Source of the DNA: JAEZAF01 sp964395665
GTDB taxonomy: Bacteria; Chloroflexota; Anaerolineae; Aggregatilineales; Phototrophicaceae
DNA: 18,411 bases
NCBI GenBank assembly: GCA_964395665.1
Contig: CAYNDH010000084.1
Coordinates: 1 to 18,411, forward strand
Direction of reading: 5' to 3'
Every line of letters starts with the position of its first letter. Position 1 is the first letter of the stretch. Positions 8,083 to 16,842 of the stretch are shown here, piece by piece. Below the pieces are notes generated by a model. That model was not told the origin of the DNA, did no database searches, and saw only the letters and a list, made by a program, of their open reading frames with translations. A program made the position numbers and the translations under genes.

Positions 8083-8123
8083 GGACATGCCGTTGCATGT
8101 CCCTACGAAGTGATGTGTAGGGA
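8083..8123. repeat. palindromic hairpin element with nested inverted repeats
   Basis: Arms GGACATGC (8083-8090) and GCATGTCC (8095-8102) pair perfectly around a four-base loop. Read on the reverse strand the loop is AACG and the stem is preceded by GTAG. TCCCTAC (8100-8106) also pairs with GTAGGGA (8117-8123) across ten bases. A related element lies at 14845. It sits in the convergent gap between the membrane protein gene and clpC. Confidence 0.65.
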
Positions 8124-8172
8124 GCATCAGCCTCAACAGCATTATACGCGAAGGCATCATTACACACCGAAC

Positions 8173-8208
8173 AAAAAAAGGACGCATCCACTCGGATACG
8201 TCCTTTTT
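8173..8208. terminator. bidirectional Rho-independent terminator
   Basis: Arms GGACGCATCC (8180-8189) and GGATACGTCC (8194-8203) form a ten-bp stem with one mismatch and a four-base loop. Seven A's precede it (8173-8179) and five T's follow it (8204-8208), so it can end transcription from both the membrane protein gene and clpC. Confidence 0.88.
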
Positions 8209-8230
8209 GATTGATCACTGCTGCGAAACG

Positions 8231-10738
<2,508 letters not shown>

Positions 10739-11058
10739 GGTATAAAACCTCCGTCCTTAATCCCTCACTTCGACACTGGATAACCAATTTCTGAAATCGA
10801 CAGGCTGTGGTTATCGGTCCTCTGGTCGGCGGCCTGTCGGCCACTTTGAAGAGTTACTGTTAGATCGATTATTTGAACGATAACTGAAATTATATCCCAA
10901 AGTGCGTGACTTTTCTGTAGATGCTTTGTTAGAAAGTACGATCTATGGGCCGAATTACGTAAAATCGAAGCCGAATCAGCGACCACCGGCTCTGAAACAG
11001 GTTTCTGCATATGCTACAGGATCACCATGCAGACGCGGGAACTATCTTACCTCTTACA
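10739..11058 (-). promoter_or_regulatory. 320-nt clpC upstream region
   Basis: No convincing gene is seen. On the reverse strand a perfect TATAAT lies at 10894-10889, within GGGATATAAT and without a good -35, suggesting an activator-dependent promoter starting near 10882. The sequence AACGATAAC (10876-10884; GTTATCGTT on the coding strand) overlaps that start point and recurs upstream of the Clp-N repeat gene. One TATCCCAA repeat copy lies at 10893-10900. The remaining leader, about 140 bases, ends in the GGAGG used by clpC. Neither the CIRCE element nor a canonical CtsR heptad is present. Confidence 0.45.
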
Positions 11059-12276
11059 TTACAATGAAGCGGTCTCACGCGCATTTCGACCCATGACCTG
11101 CTGGCGCACCTTATCGCGCAGCGCTTCGATTTCCTCTTTATTATATCCCAAATTATCCCAAATCTGTGATTGTGTTTCCAGCAGGCTTAAAAGCAGATGC
11201 TGGACCTCAACCTGCGGCGTCCCCGTCTGGCGGGCAGTTTCAATCGCGGTCAGCAGTCCCTTCAGGGCTTCAGCAGACAGCGGCGTCTGATCGAGTTCGC
11301 GCTGTAAACTGAAATGGCGAAAACGACTGCTGATGCCTGCAAATGAAAACCAGCGGTTTCTGACGGGTGGCGTCCTGATGGCAGTGGGTGTGACTGGCGG
11401 CGGTGGCTCATGCAGGATGCGATCGGTCGGGTTCGACGTCACGGCCTGCTGCGCCCGTAACCTGTCATGCAGGGTGCTGATCTCGGCCTCACTATATCCC
11501 AAATTATCCCAAATTCCGGCGGCGTCCCGCATTGATGCGGCATTTCGCATTGATGCGGCGTCCCGCATTGATGCGGCATTTCGCGCCAAGGCCAGTAGCA
11601 TCTGCTCGGCCCCAACCTGATGCAGTTTCATCTGACGCGTTTCATCGACTGCCGCCAGCAGATGATCGATCAGCGCATCGGACAGCGGCGTGCAGGCGAG
11701 TTCGTGCTGCAACGCGTAATGCCATGCGCCGCTTTCCAGCGTTTCATAATACATGAACCCGCGCTGGCGGACGTAATTCGTAAAAGGGGAATGCCATGTG
11801 GTGGTCGGGATCGGATGCGGGGCCAGCCCCTGTGCTTCGCGCCAACGGTTGATCGTTTGCCGGGTGACCGGTCGGATCTGATCGGTCGGGATGCCAGCCT
11901 GTTTGAGCAGTCGGATGATTCTGGTTCTGGGCAGCAGGGACAGCCCCAGCAGCAGATGTTCGCAGCCGATGTAATTGTGTTCCATGCGCCGCGCTTCGGT
12001 CACCGCCAGTTCCAGCAGCTTGCGCGTGTCTCTGGAAAGATCCAGATCGTCAGGATCAAACAGCGTTTCATTGACCCGTATGTTCTCGATGATCTGCTTT
12101 TTCAGCGCGGCGTATTCGATGCCCAGTTCCTGAAAGACGTTCGCCGTGATCTCATTCTGATCCTTGAGCAGCCCAAGCAGGATATGCTCCGGTTCGATCA
12201 CCGATGTCTTCATTGCTCTGGACTCATCCTGTGCGTGATTCAGGACAAGCCGTGCCTGTTTTGTAAATCTTTCCAT
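11059..12276 (-). CDS. stand-alone Clp-N repeat protein without AAA+ ATPase
   Basis: A 405-residue cytoplasmic protein with no Walker motif. Residues 1-145 are a standard double Clp-N domain very close to the start of ClpC: MERFTKQARLVL against MERFTQRARRVL, EHILLGLL at 30-37, NYIGCEHLLLGL at 101-112. Two further diverged Clp-N-like half repeats follow. One spans about 185-277 (LQHELACTPLS, then EQMLLALA, then IWDNLGYSEAEI); the other about 320-395 (LQRELDQTPLS, then QHLLLSLL, then IWDNLGYNKEEI). A Pro-rich linker lies near 290-305 and a short tandem repeat at about 233-252. In ClpC this domain binds adaptors and substrates, so the protein might be an adaptor, decoy or substrate receptor; that is inference. 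The ATG at 12276 has GGGCGG close upstream. It lies 320 bases before clpC on the same strand. Confidence 0.85.
   Translation of the reverse strand: MERFTKQARLVLNHAQDESRAMKTSVIEPEHILLGLLKDQNEITANVFQELGIEYAALKKQIIENIRVNETLFDPDDLDLSRDTRKLLELAVTEARRMEHNYIGCEHLLLGLSLLPRTRIIRLLKQAGIPTDQIRPVTRQTINRWREAQGLAPHPIPTTTWHSPFTNYVRQRGFMYYETLESGAWHYALQHELACTPLSDALIDHLLAAVDETRQMKLHQVGAEQMLLALARNAASMRDAASMRNAASMRDAAGIWDNLGYSEAEISTLHDRLRAQQAVTSNPTDRILHEPPPPVTPTAIRTPPVRNRWFSFAGISSRFRHFSLQRELDQTPLSAEALKGLLTAIETARQTGTPQVEVQHLLLSLLETQSQIWDNLGYNKEEIEALRDKVRQQVMGRNARETASL
11144..11163 (-). repeat. TTTGGGATAA direct repeat, coding copy 1
   Basis: TATCCCAAATTATCCCAAAT on the plus strand; on the coding strand, two TTTGGGAT units ten bases apart. 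It encodes IWDNLGY (residues 372-378) of the Clp-N repeat protein. Confidence 0.6.
11495..11514 (-). repeat. TTTGGGATAA direct repeat, coding copy 2
   Basis: The same 20 bases as at 11144-11163, encoding IWDNLGY (residues 255-261). Identity at the nucleotide level, when the neighbouring codons differ, is notable. Confidence 0.6.
11519..11590 (-). repeat. in-frame 18/36-bp tandem repeat
   Basis: Four 18-bp units start at 11519, 11537, 11555 and 11573 and alternate between two versions (plus strand GCGGCGTCCCGCATTGAT and GCGGCATTTCGCATTGAT), so the true unit is 36 bp, twice. The last unit is diverged at its end. They encode six-residue blocks NAASMR and DAASMR, inserted where other Clp-N repeats have a short loop after the LLLALL helix. 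Confidence 0.75.
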
Positions 12277-12305
12277 GCTGCCGCCCGTCTGTGGCCCGTC
12301 TGTGT

Positions 12306-12319
12306 TATCGTTTACGATA
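12306..12319. promoter_or_regulatory. perfect palindrome TATCGTTTACGATA, possible operator
   Basis: Six-base arms TATCGT and ACGATA separated by TT, 30 bases upstream of the Clp-N repeat gene. The half GTTATCGTT also occurs at the expected clpC promoter start (10876-10884, opposite orientation). It is therefore a candidate shared operator for the two Clp genes. Confidence 0.45.
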
Positions 12320-12357
12320 GCACCGGTTTGCGAACATCATCACAAATGTTTTCGTTT

Positions 12358-12377
12358 TATCCCAAATTATCCCAGAT
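12358..12377. repeat. TTTGGGATAA direct repeat, intergenic copy
   Basis: TATCCCAAATTATCCCAGAT differs by one base from the two coding copies but lies between genes, about 80 bases upstream of the Clp-N repeat gene. Two seven-base units separated by three bases recall the spacing of CtsR heptads, though not their sequence. Confidence 0.5.
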
Positions 12378-12406
12378 TAAGCCAAATGGCCTCTGCGATG
12401 TGAGCT

Positions 12407-14767
12407 TCAATCCGGCTGCGCGTCCAGCTTCACTTCGACCTCAACTTCCAGCCGCCGCCCGGATTCGAATTCCAGTGTCAGCGGGAAGGTGTCACCTGTC
12501 TGTAGATCTTCATGCAGATCGATCAGCATCATATGAAGGCCAAATGGGACGATCGCTAATGTCGTGCCGGATGGCAGCTCGACATCGTCCACGGCCTGCA
12601 TTCGTCCGACATCATCTGTGATCACCGTCTCATGCAGTTCAACATGTGCCGCGACCGCAGCGGCAGCCCCGGTCAGGCGCTCATCCATGCCGGTCCCGTT
12701 TTCAATCTGCATATAGACCGCGCCGGTCGAATTCTGTGGAGCAGGCCGCGCCCATGCATCCAGCGCCCGCAGTTCGCCTGTCAGATTATTCGACAATTCA
12801 TCGGACAGCGTGCCTATCCCCTGTGCCAGCCGCACCCCTGTGATCAGCATCACTGCACCAGCGGCAAGCACGGCGGCAGTGATCAGCCAGCGGCCATCTG
12901 GCCGGCGCCAATCCGAACGCGGGATGTAAAACGCGCCGACAGCTAACAGGGCGGCCCCGGCCAGCAGGGATGCGATGCTGCGCTCCATCGTCGGGATGCT
13001 GGTATCGATCACCGGCATCGCTGGCGCTGGCGCTGCTTCTGCCTCAATCTCGAAATCGACCACCGTATCGAATTTATCAGGGCGCTGCACCGTCATACGG
13101 ATGCGCCACGGCCCCGGAATGCTCAGGTTTGCGCCGGAAATACGGTAGATACCGTCCCCCTGTGAGGCTGGGCGCAGCTCACTGTCCCCCAGATTCTGGC
13201 GCTGATGGGTAAAGCGCAGGCGGATGAGTGACGCATCCTCCACTGTGGTGCCGTCGGCGTCATACAGCGAGACCGAGAATTCGTTGACGCCCACCGTCCC
13301 CGGCGTGATCTCCAGATGCGCCATCAGCTCGTCGGTGACTTCCATGCCGAAGTAGGGCGTCACCTGTGGCTGTAAACTGGCCGCTGCCGCATTCGCTTCG
13401 CGCAGGACCTGCACGCCGCGTGCCGGTGCGCCGGATGTCATGACACCGACCGCCATCAGAATCGCAGCGGTCAGCACGATTTCACTGCTGATGAGTCCGC
13501 GCAGTGTCCGCACCCAGATCGCGTTCCCCTGTCGGAGCTGATGCGATGTGACAAACAGGTTCACCGCTGCAATCACCAGCAGCGGCAGGAACAGCACCAG
13601 CTTCGCGATCAGGGCGCGCCCGTAAACCGTACCAGTCAGCGCATCCGGTGAGCCGACCTGAAGCCATGTCGCGTACAGCCCGGTGATCACCAGTGCGATC
13701 ACCAGCAGCCGCATCAGGTTTGAGAAGGCGGCCACCAGCGGGCTGACCTCTAATGCCGTCAGGCGGACTCCGCGTACCGGCATCAGCACCAGCGCGAACG
13801 CCAACAGCCCGCCGATCCACAGCGCGGTTGCCAGCAGATGCAGCCCATCCGCTGCCAGCGCCGCGACTGTATCCGTGCCCCCGGCGGCATGGCTGAACAG
13901 GCTCTGGACCATCAGCAGGGCACACGCCAGCACAAATGCCGCCCACAGCCAGCGCCGGTTCATGCGACTGATCCACAGCGCGGCACCGGTCAGCAGCCAG
14001 AGTGTCATGCGATACAGCCAGAACTGGCCGTACTGTGACTGTGTGATGTACTGCGCCAGATCGGTTTCAAACGGCACACGCCATAAATCCTGTCCGGATG
14101 CGATCCCGGCCTGAAGCAGCAGCACCAGCACACCACAGACGCCCACCGCGCCCCATCCTGCCCGGATCAGACGGTGCAGGCGTGATGAAGCGGCATGTCC
14201 AGATGCATGTCCGGTCGGATGCCAGATCAGCAGCGCGAATCCCAGCCCACCGGCCAGCAGTGAGAGGCTGATCAGGTTCAGCCAGCGGATAACGACACCA
14301 GCAGGGCTGACTTCTTCACGGATCGGGATCTCGACCGCCGTGCTGCCGACCGCAACACCGATGCCAAACGCAAAGGTCCCTTCGGACGCATGTCCATCGG
14401 ATGCCGAGACCGTGCGCCATGTGATGGTATACAACCCTTCCGGCAGTGGTTCCAGCGGGACGAACATCTGATGCGCGTCATCTGCCGGGATCTGAACCGG
14501 CGCAAGCGTGACCGGCTCCCCTTCGGAGTCGCGCAGGCTGATCCGGCTGTATTCGGCTTCGAGCGGTTCGGTGAACCAGAGGCGGATTTCGTCCGGCGGC
14601 TGATCAGGTGTGGCGTTAGCTGCCGGTGATGAGCGGATCAGGTTGGCGTGTGCCAGTGCGGGCTGTGTCGCTGGTACCGTGATCAGTATCAGGACGGCGA
14701 ACGCGAGAATCAGCGGGACAAATAAGTGAAATAAACGAAACAAACGTGTACAGCGGAGATTTTTCAA
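12407..14767 (-). CDS. copper protein fusion: CopC-CopD-FixH/YtkA-like-PCuAC
   Basis: A 786-residue membrane protein joining four copper-related parts. A signal peptide ends at ALA39, leaving His40 as mature N-terminus, as in CopC. The CopC domain (40-140) keeps the Cu(II) ligands His40, Asp124 and His126 (SASDGHASEG). A CopD domain of about eight spans (157-445) contains DGLHLLATALWIGGL with His310. An extracytoplasmic FixH/YtkA-like domain covers about 465-575. After two more spans (about 598-614 and 627-645), a PCuAC chaperone domain covers 664-780. Its ligands H712-x10-M723-x21-H745-x-M747 match the PCuAC motif exactly. The likely role is copper uptake or delivery across the membrane, possibly to cytochrome oxidase. 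The start is a TTG with AAGGTG just upstream; no better codon precedes the signal peptide. The His-rich secreted protein gene lies just upstream. Confidence 0.9.
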   Translation of the reverse strand: MKNLRCTRLFRLFHLFVPLILAFAVLILITVPATQPALAHANLIRSSPAANATPDQPPDEIRLWFTEPLEAEYSRISLRDSEGEPVTLAPVQIPADDAHQMFVPLEPLPEGLYTITWRTVSASDGHASEGTFAFGIGVAVGSTAVEIPIREEVSPAGVVIRWLNLISLSLLAGGLGFALLIWHPTGHASGHAASSRLHRLIRAGWGAVGVCGVLVLLLQAGIASGQDLWRVPFETDLAQYITQSQYGQFWLYRMTLWLLTGAALWISRMNRRWLWAAFVLACALLMVQSLFSHAAGGTDTVAALAADGLHLLATALWIGGLLAFALVLMPVRGVRLTALEVSPLVAAFSNLMRLLVIALVITGLYATWLQVGSPDALTGTVYGRALIAKLVLFLPLLVIAAVNLFVTSHQLRQGNAIWVRTLRGLISSEIVLTAAILMAVGVMTSGAPARGVQVLREANAAAASLQPQVTPYFGMEVTDELMAHLEITPGTVGVNEFSVSLYDADGTTVEDASLIRLRFTHQRQNLGDSELRPASQGDGIYRISGANLSIPGPWRIRMTVQRPDKFDTVVDFEIEAEAAPAPAMPVIDTSIPTMERSIASLLAGAALLAVGAFYIPRSDWRRPDGRWLITAAVLAAGAVMLITGVRLAQGIGTLSDELSNNLTGELRALDAWARPAPQNSTGAVYMQIENGTGMDERLTGAAAAVAAHVELHETVITDDVGRMQAVDDVELPSGTTLAIVPFGLHMMLIDLHEDLQTGDTFPLTLEFESGRRLEVEVEVKLDAQPD

Positions 14768-14933
14768 AGCACCTTAACTCGGATTAATCGTTAACGGGTT
14801 CAAGCGGCAGTTTACCTCAGGCAGAGCACGCGTGTGTCACCGTGTAGGGATGCACAACGGTGCGTCCGCCGGAGGATACCGCATGGGCCGGACGTAATCC
14901 GGCCCTTACCCAATAATCAGGCTCAGAGATATT
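14768..14933. other. 166-nt gap with two hairpins
   Basis: No gene is seen. The gap holds the palindromic element at 14845-14910 and the AAGGTG ribosome binding site of the copper fusion. No canonical terminator with a U-run was found, so read-through from the His-rich protein gene is possible. Confidence 0.4.
14845..14910. repeat. palindromic, MITE-like repeat element
   Basis: GTAG is followed by arms GGATGCAC (14848-14855) and GTGCGTCC (14860-14867) around loop AACG. A second perfect stem follows: GGGCCGGA (14885-14892) with TCCGGCCC (14898-14905). The block begins GTAGGG and ends CCCTTAC, so its ends are themselves roughly inverted. The first hairpin shares flank, loop and stem length with the one at 8083-8102 but has different paired bases. 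Confidence 0.6.
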
Positions 14934-15470
14934 CTATGGGAACTGAATATCCTCAACCGGCTCGACCGTGCTGAATTCGCCGTCTGCCGAGCTGAAGACC
15001 TCATCAATTTCCACGCCGTTAATCGTACCAGACAGGCGGAAGCTGTAATCACCGGGGCGGGTTGGGATCAGGTCGGCGGTATAGTGACCGGGCTGACCGT
15101 AGACCCGACGCACGCGCAGCACCCGGCTCTGATCACCGAACATCACTTCCAGTTGAAGGGTTTCTTCGGCGCCTTCAACCATTTCGGCGTCAGCATGATG
15201 ATCATCAAGCCCTTCATTGCTGTGCGTCCCTGCGTCGTCAGTTGCCGCACCTTCTTCGTCATCATCGTGATCATCGTGATCATGATCGCGAGCGACCGTG
15301 ATGGTGAACTCCGGCCCGTTAAACAGACCGGTATAAGCCGGTTCCACCCGCCAGCCGAAAACGATCGAGTATTCGCCGATGCTGCGGCCTTCGTGAGCCG
15401 AGGCCGGGATCACCAGCAGAACCAGTGCCAGACAGAAGCCGGTCACCAGACGAACAAGGCAGTTTAACAT
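14934..15470 (-). CDS. secreted His/Asp-rich protein, putative metal-binding partner of the copper fusion
   Basis: A 178-residue exported protein. A signal peptide (1-25, ending ASA) would leave His26 at the mature N-terminus, the same arrangement as in the CopC domain of the neighbouring gene. A beta-rich core is interrupted at about 61-98 by an insert dense in His, Asp and Glu (DHDHDDHDDDEE, then DDHHADAE), a likely metal-binding loop. The second half (LQLEVMFGD, GHYTADLIPTRPGDYSFRLSG) resembles FixH/YtkA-like extracytoplasmic sandwiches, as in the third domain of the fusion. No established family name can be given. The ATG at 15470 follows AAAGGA about ten bases upstream. It precedes the copper fusion on the same strand by 166 bases, so a shared role in copper handling is likely. 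Other metals, such as nickel or zinc, are possible. Confidence 0.8.
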   Translation of the reverse strand: MLNCLVRLVTGFCLALVLLVIPASAHEGRSIGEYSIVFGWRVEPAYTGLFNGPEFTITVARDHDHDDHDDDEEGAATDDAGTHSNEGLDDHHADAEMVEGAEETLQLEVMFGDQSRVLRVRRVYGQPGHYTADLIPTRPGDYSFRLSGTINGVEIDEVFSSADGEFSTVEPVEDIQFP

Positions 15471-15993
15471 GGTGAGTTTTTCCTTTCAGTATAAAATCAT
15501 CTATTCAGACAGCATCACCAGCCTCATAGTCTCGGCCATTTATCCGCTTTTGACCAGAGTAGTTCTAACTCGCTCGATTCTCTCATCCTTCACGCGCAGA
15601 ATACGCTCAAAAACACGGCTTGGGGAGTCGCTTTCAAAGGCCATTCCGCGATAAAAGACAGAACAAATATTCCAGGGATTACCAGTGGGGGCGCGGCGCA
15701 CGTCAGAAGGATCGCATCGTGCTGCCGAACACACCGCGCATAGCCAGCCGCAACCGGCGCAGTGTAGGTCTTTGGCAGGCGGTCATCTCTACAGATCGCA
15801 GGATTTCACTGGGCTGGATGCTTCCGGCCCACTTCAGGAAGTCTGCGGCGAATTTACGCGGTATTACATAATCTTACGTATTGTAGGGACTTCCGCAATT
15901 ATAATTAAAACTATAATAGTTAATCGAAAGTTGTCGCACATCCATATTTTGCGACAGTAACTAACCGTTTTAGTGGAAGTGTGCAGGTGCAGG
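15471..15993. other. 523-nt intergenic region, possible decayed gene
   Basis: No intact gene is convincing. On the reverse strand two overlapping open frames, 15873-15703 (VIPRKFAADFLKWAGSIQPS near its start) and about 15734-15540 (ending VRTTLVKSG), each read smoothly over part of their length. Joined by a frameshift near 15705 they would make about 110 residues. The first has no start codon near its beginning. I recognise no family. The last 100 bases are AT-rich and hold two inverted repeats before the receiver operon. Confidence 0.3.
15909..15956 (+). promoter_or_regulatory. two inverted repeats upstream of the receiver/kinase operon
   Basis: A 13-bp palindrome AACTAT-A-ATAGTT (15909-15921) contains TATAAT and could be a -10 overlapped by an operator. 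Next, TGTCGCA (15932-15938) and TGCGACA (15950-15956) form perfect seven-base arms around 11 bases, 38 bases before the first start codon. They may be an operator or a leader hairpin. No clear -35 is visible. Confidence 0.45.
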
Positions 15994-16398
15994 ATGTTAG
16001 AGCTAAAAGGGCGGCGTATTTTCATATTTGAGGACAATATAGGCAATCGGGCTGTGATGCAAACCCTTCTGGGACAGGCAGGGGCAGCCGTTGCCTTTGA
16101 CCGGTGGGGCGAAAATTATCAGCAAAAGCTGGAAAATTTCGCCCCGATTGATGTCATCCTGCTTGACCTGATGTACCCGAATAACGTCAGTGGTTTCGAC
16201 ATCTACGATCATATTTGTCGCATTCCCAGCCTTGCACGTGTCCCTGTGGTCGCGGTTTCTGCTGCGGATGCTTCTACTGCCATGCGGAAAGCCAAGGAAA
16301 AAGGATTCGCGGGATTCATCAGTAAGCCGATCAATCTGCTGACATTCACCGAGCAGCTTAATGATGTGATCGAGGGTCACAAGGTTTGGGTTGGATAA
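15994..16398 (+). CDS. single-domain response regulator (receiver only), first
   Basis: A 134-residue CheY-like receiver with no output domain. It keeps the acidic pair E13-D14 in FEDN, phosphoacceptor D58 in ILLDLMYP, S89 and K111 in FISKPI. The FEDNIGNR start is like receivers that work with hybrid or phosphorelay kinases. The ATG at 15994 is preferred, with AGGTG about six bases upstream; a GTG at 15973 would add MEVCRCR with no good ribosome binding site. It is first in a three-gene operon, 36 bases before the second receiver, and ends in the kinase gene's direction. It would signal through protein contact or pass phosphate onward. The partner is probably the kinase two genes downstream. 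Confidence 0.9.
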   Translation: MLELKGRRIFIFEDNIGNRAVMQTLLGQAGAAVAFDRWGENYQQKLENFAPIDVILLDLMYPNNVSGFDIYDHICRIPSLARVPVVAVSAADASTAMRKAKEKGFAGFISKPINLLTFTEQLNDVIEGHKVWVG

Positions 16399-16434
16399 CT
16401 GGCCCTTGTCAGGGCATGAGATGGGTAAATTTAA

Positions 16435-16824
16435 ATGACAGACAGAATTCAGGCACTCATTATTGATGATAATCCGGTTGATCAGAAGGTGCTGGCGAAG
16501 ATGCTGACACTGGAAGGGGCAGAGCTTACACAGATCTATGACCCGACTGATTTAGCAACCAGACTGGATGCGCTTCATGAGATCGATCTTATCTTCGTGG
16601 ACCTGGAGATGCCGCATTATAACGGATATGAGGTATTGGAAGTGCTGACCGAGAAGTATGGGACGCGGGTGCCGATTATCGCCTGCACCGTGCATACCAG
16701 TGAAGTCAGTGCCGCCAGAGAACTGGGCTTCCACAGCTTTATCGCGAAACCGCTGAACTCGTCTCGATTTTCAGACCAGATAAAGCGCATTCTACGTGGT
16801 GAGTCCGTTTGGGACTTTAAATAA
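16435..16824 (+). CDS. single-domain response regulator (receiver only), second
   Basis: A 129-residue CheY-like receiver. D11-D12 form the acidic pocket (IIDDNPVDQ), D56 in IFVDLEMP is the phosphoacceptor, T85 is the switch residue, and K105 in FIAKPL completes the site. It is clearly paralogous in plan to the preceding gene but distant in sequence, and both end in a short tail with a Trp (VWVG here becomes VWDFK). No output domain is present. Only a weak GATGGG-type ribosome binding site is seen, so translation may be coupled to the upstream gene. The stop is 18 bases from the kinase start. Confidence 0.92.
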   Translation: MTDRIQALIIDDNPVDQKVLAKMLTLEGAELTQIYDPTDLATRLDALHEIDLIFVDLEMPHYNGYEVLEVLTEKYGTRVPIIACTVHTSEVSAARELGFHSFIAKPLNSSRFSDQIKRILRGESVWDFK

Positions 16825-16842
16825 AACCAGAGGGAGATTTCA

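Noticed and set aside
10765..11010. 81-codon reverse frame between the Clp-N gene and clpC
   Set aside because: No ribosome binding site or family resemblance; it covers the likely clpC promoter and leader.
10902..11096. 64-codon forward frame upstream of clpC
   Set aside because: GTG start, no ribosome binding site, and overlap with the Clp-N gene end; reads as chance.
11519..11590. CRISPR-like array
   Set aside because: The repeats are directly adjacent without spacers and lie in frame within a gene.
12358..12377. Canonical CtsR operator
   Set aside because: The seven-three-seven spacing matches but the heptad TTTGGGA/TCCCAAA is not GGTCAAA, and no ctsR gene is present.
11620..12621. 333-codon forward frame across the Clp-N gene and the copper gene end
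   Set aside because: Antisense to two well-supported genes and rich in Arg, Gln and His without motifs.
14885..14910. Rho-independent terminator of the His-rich protein gene
   Set aside because: The stem is perfect but no T-run follows it on the relevant strand.
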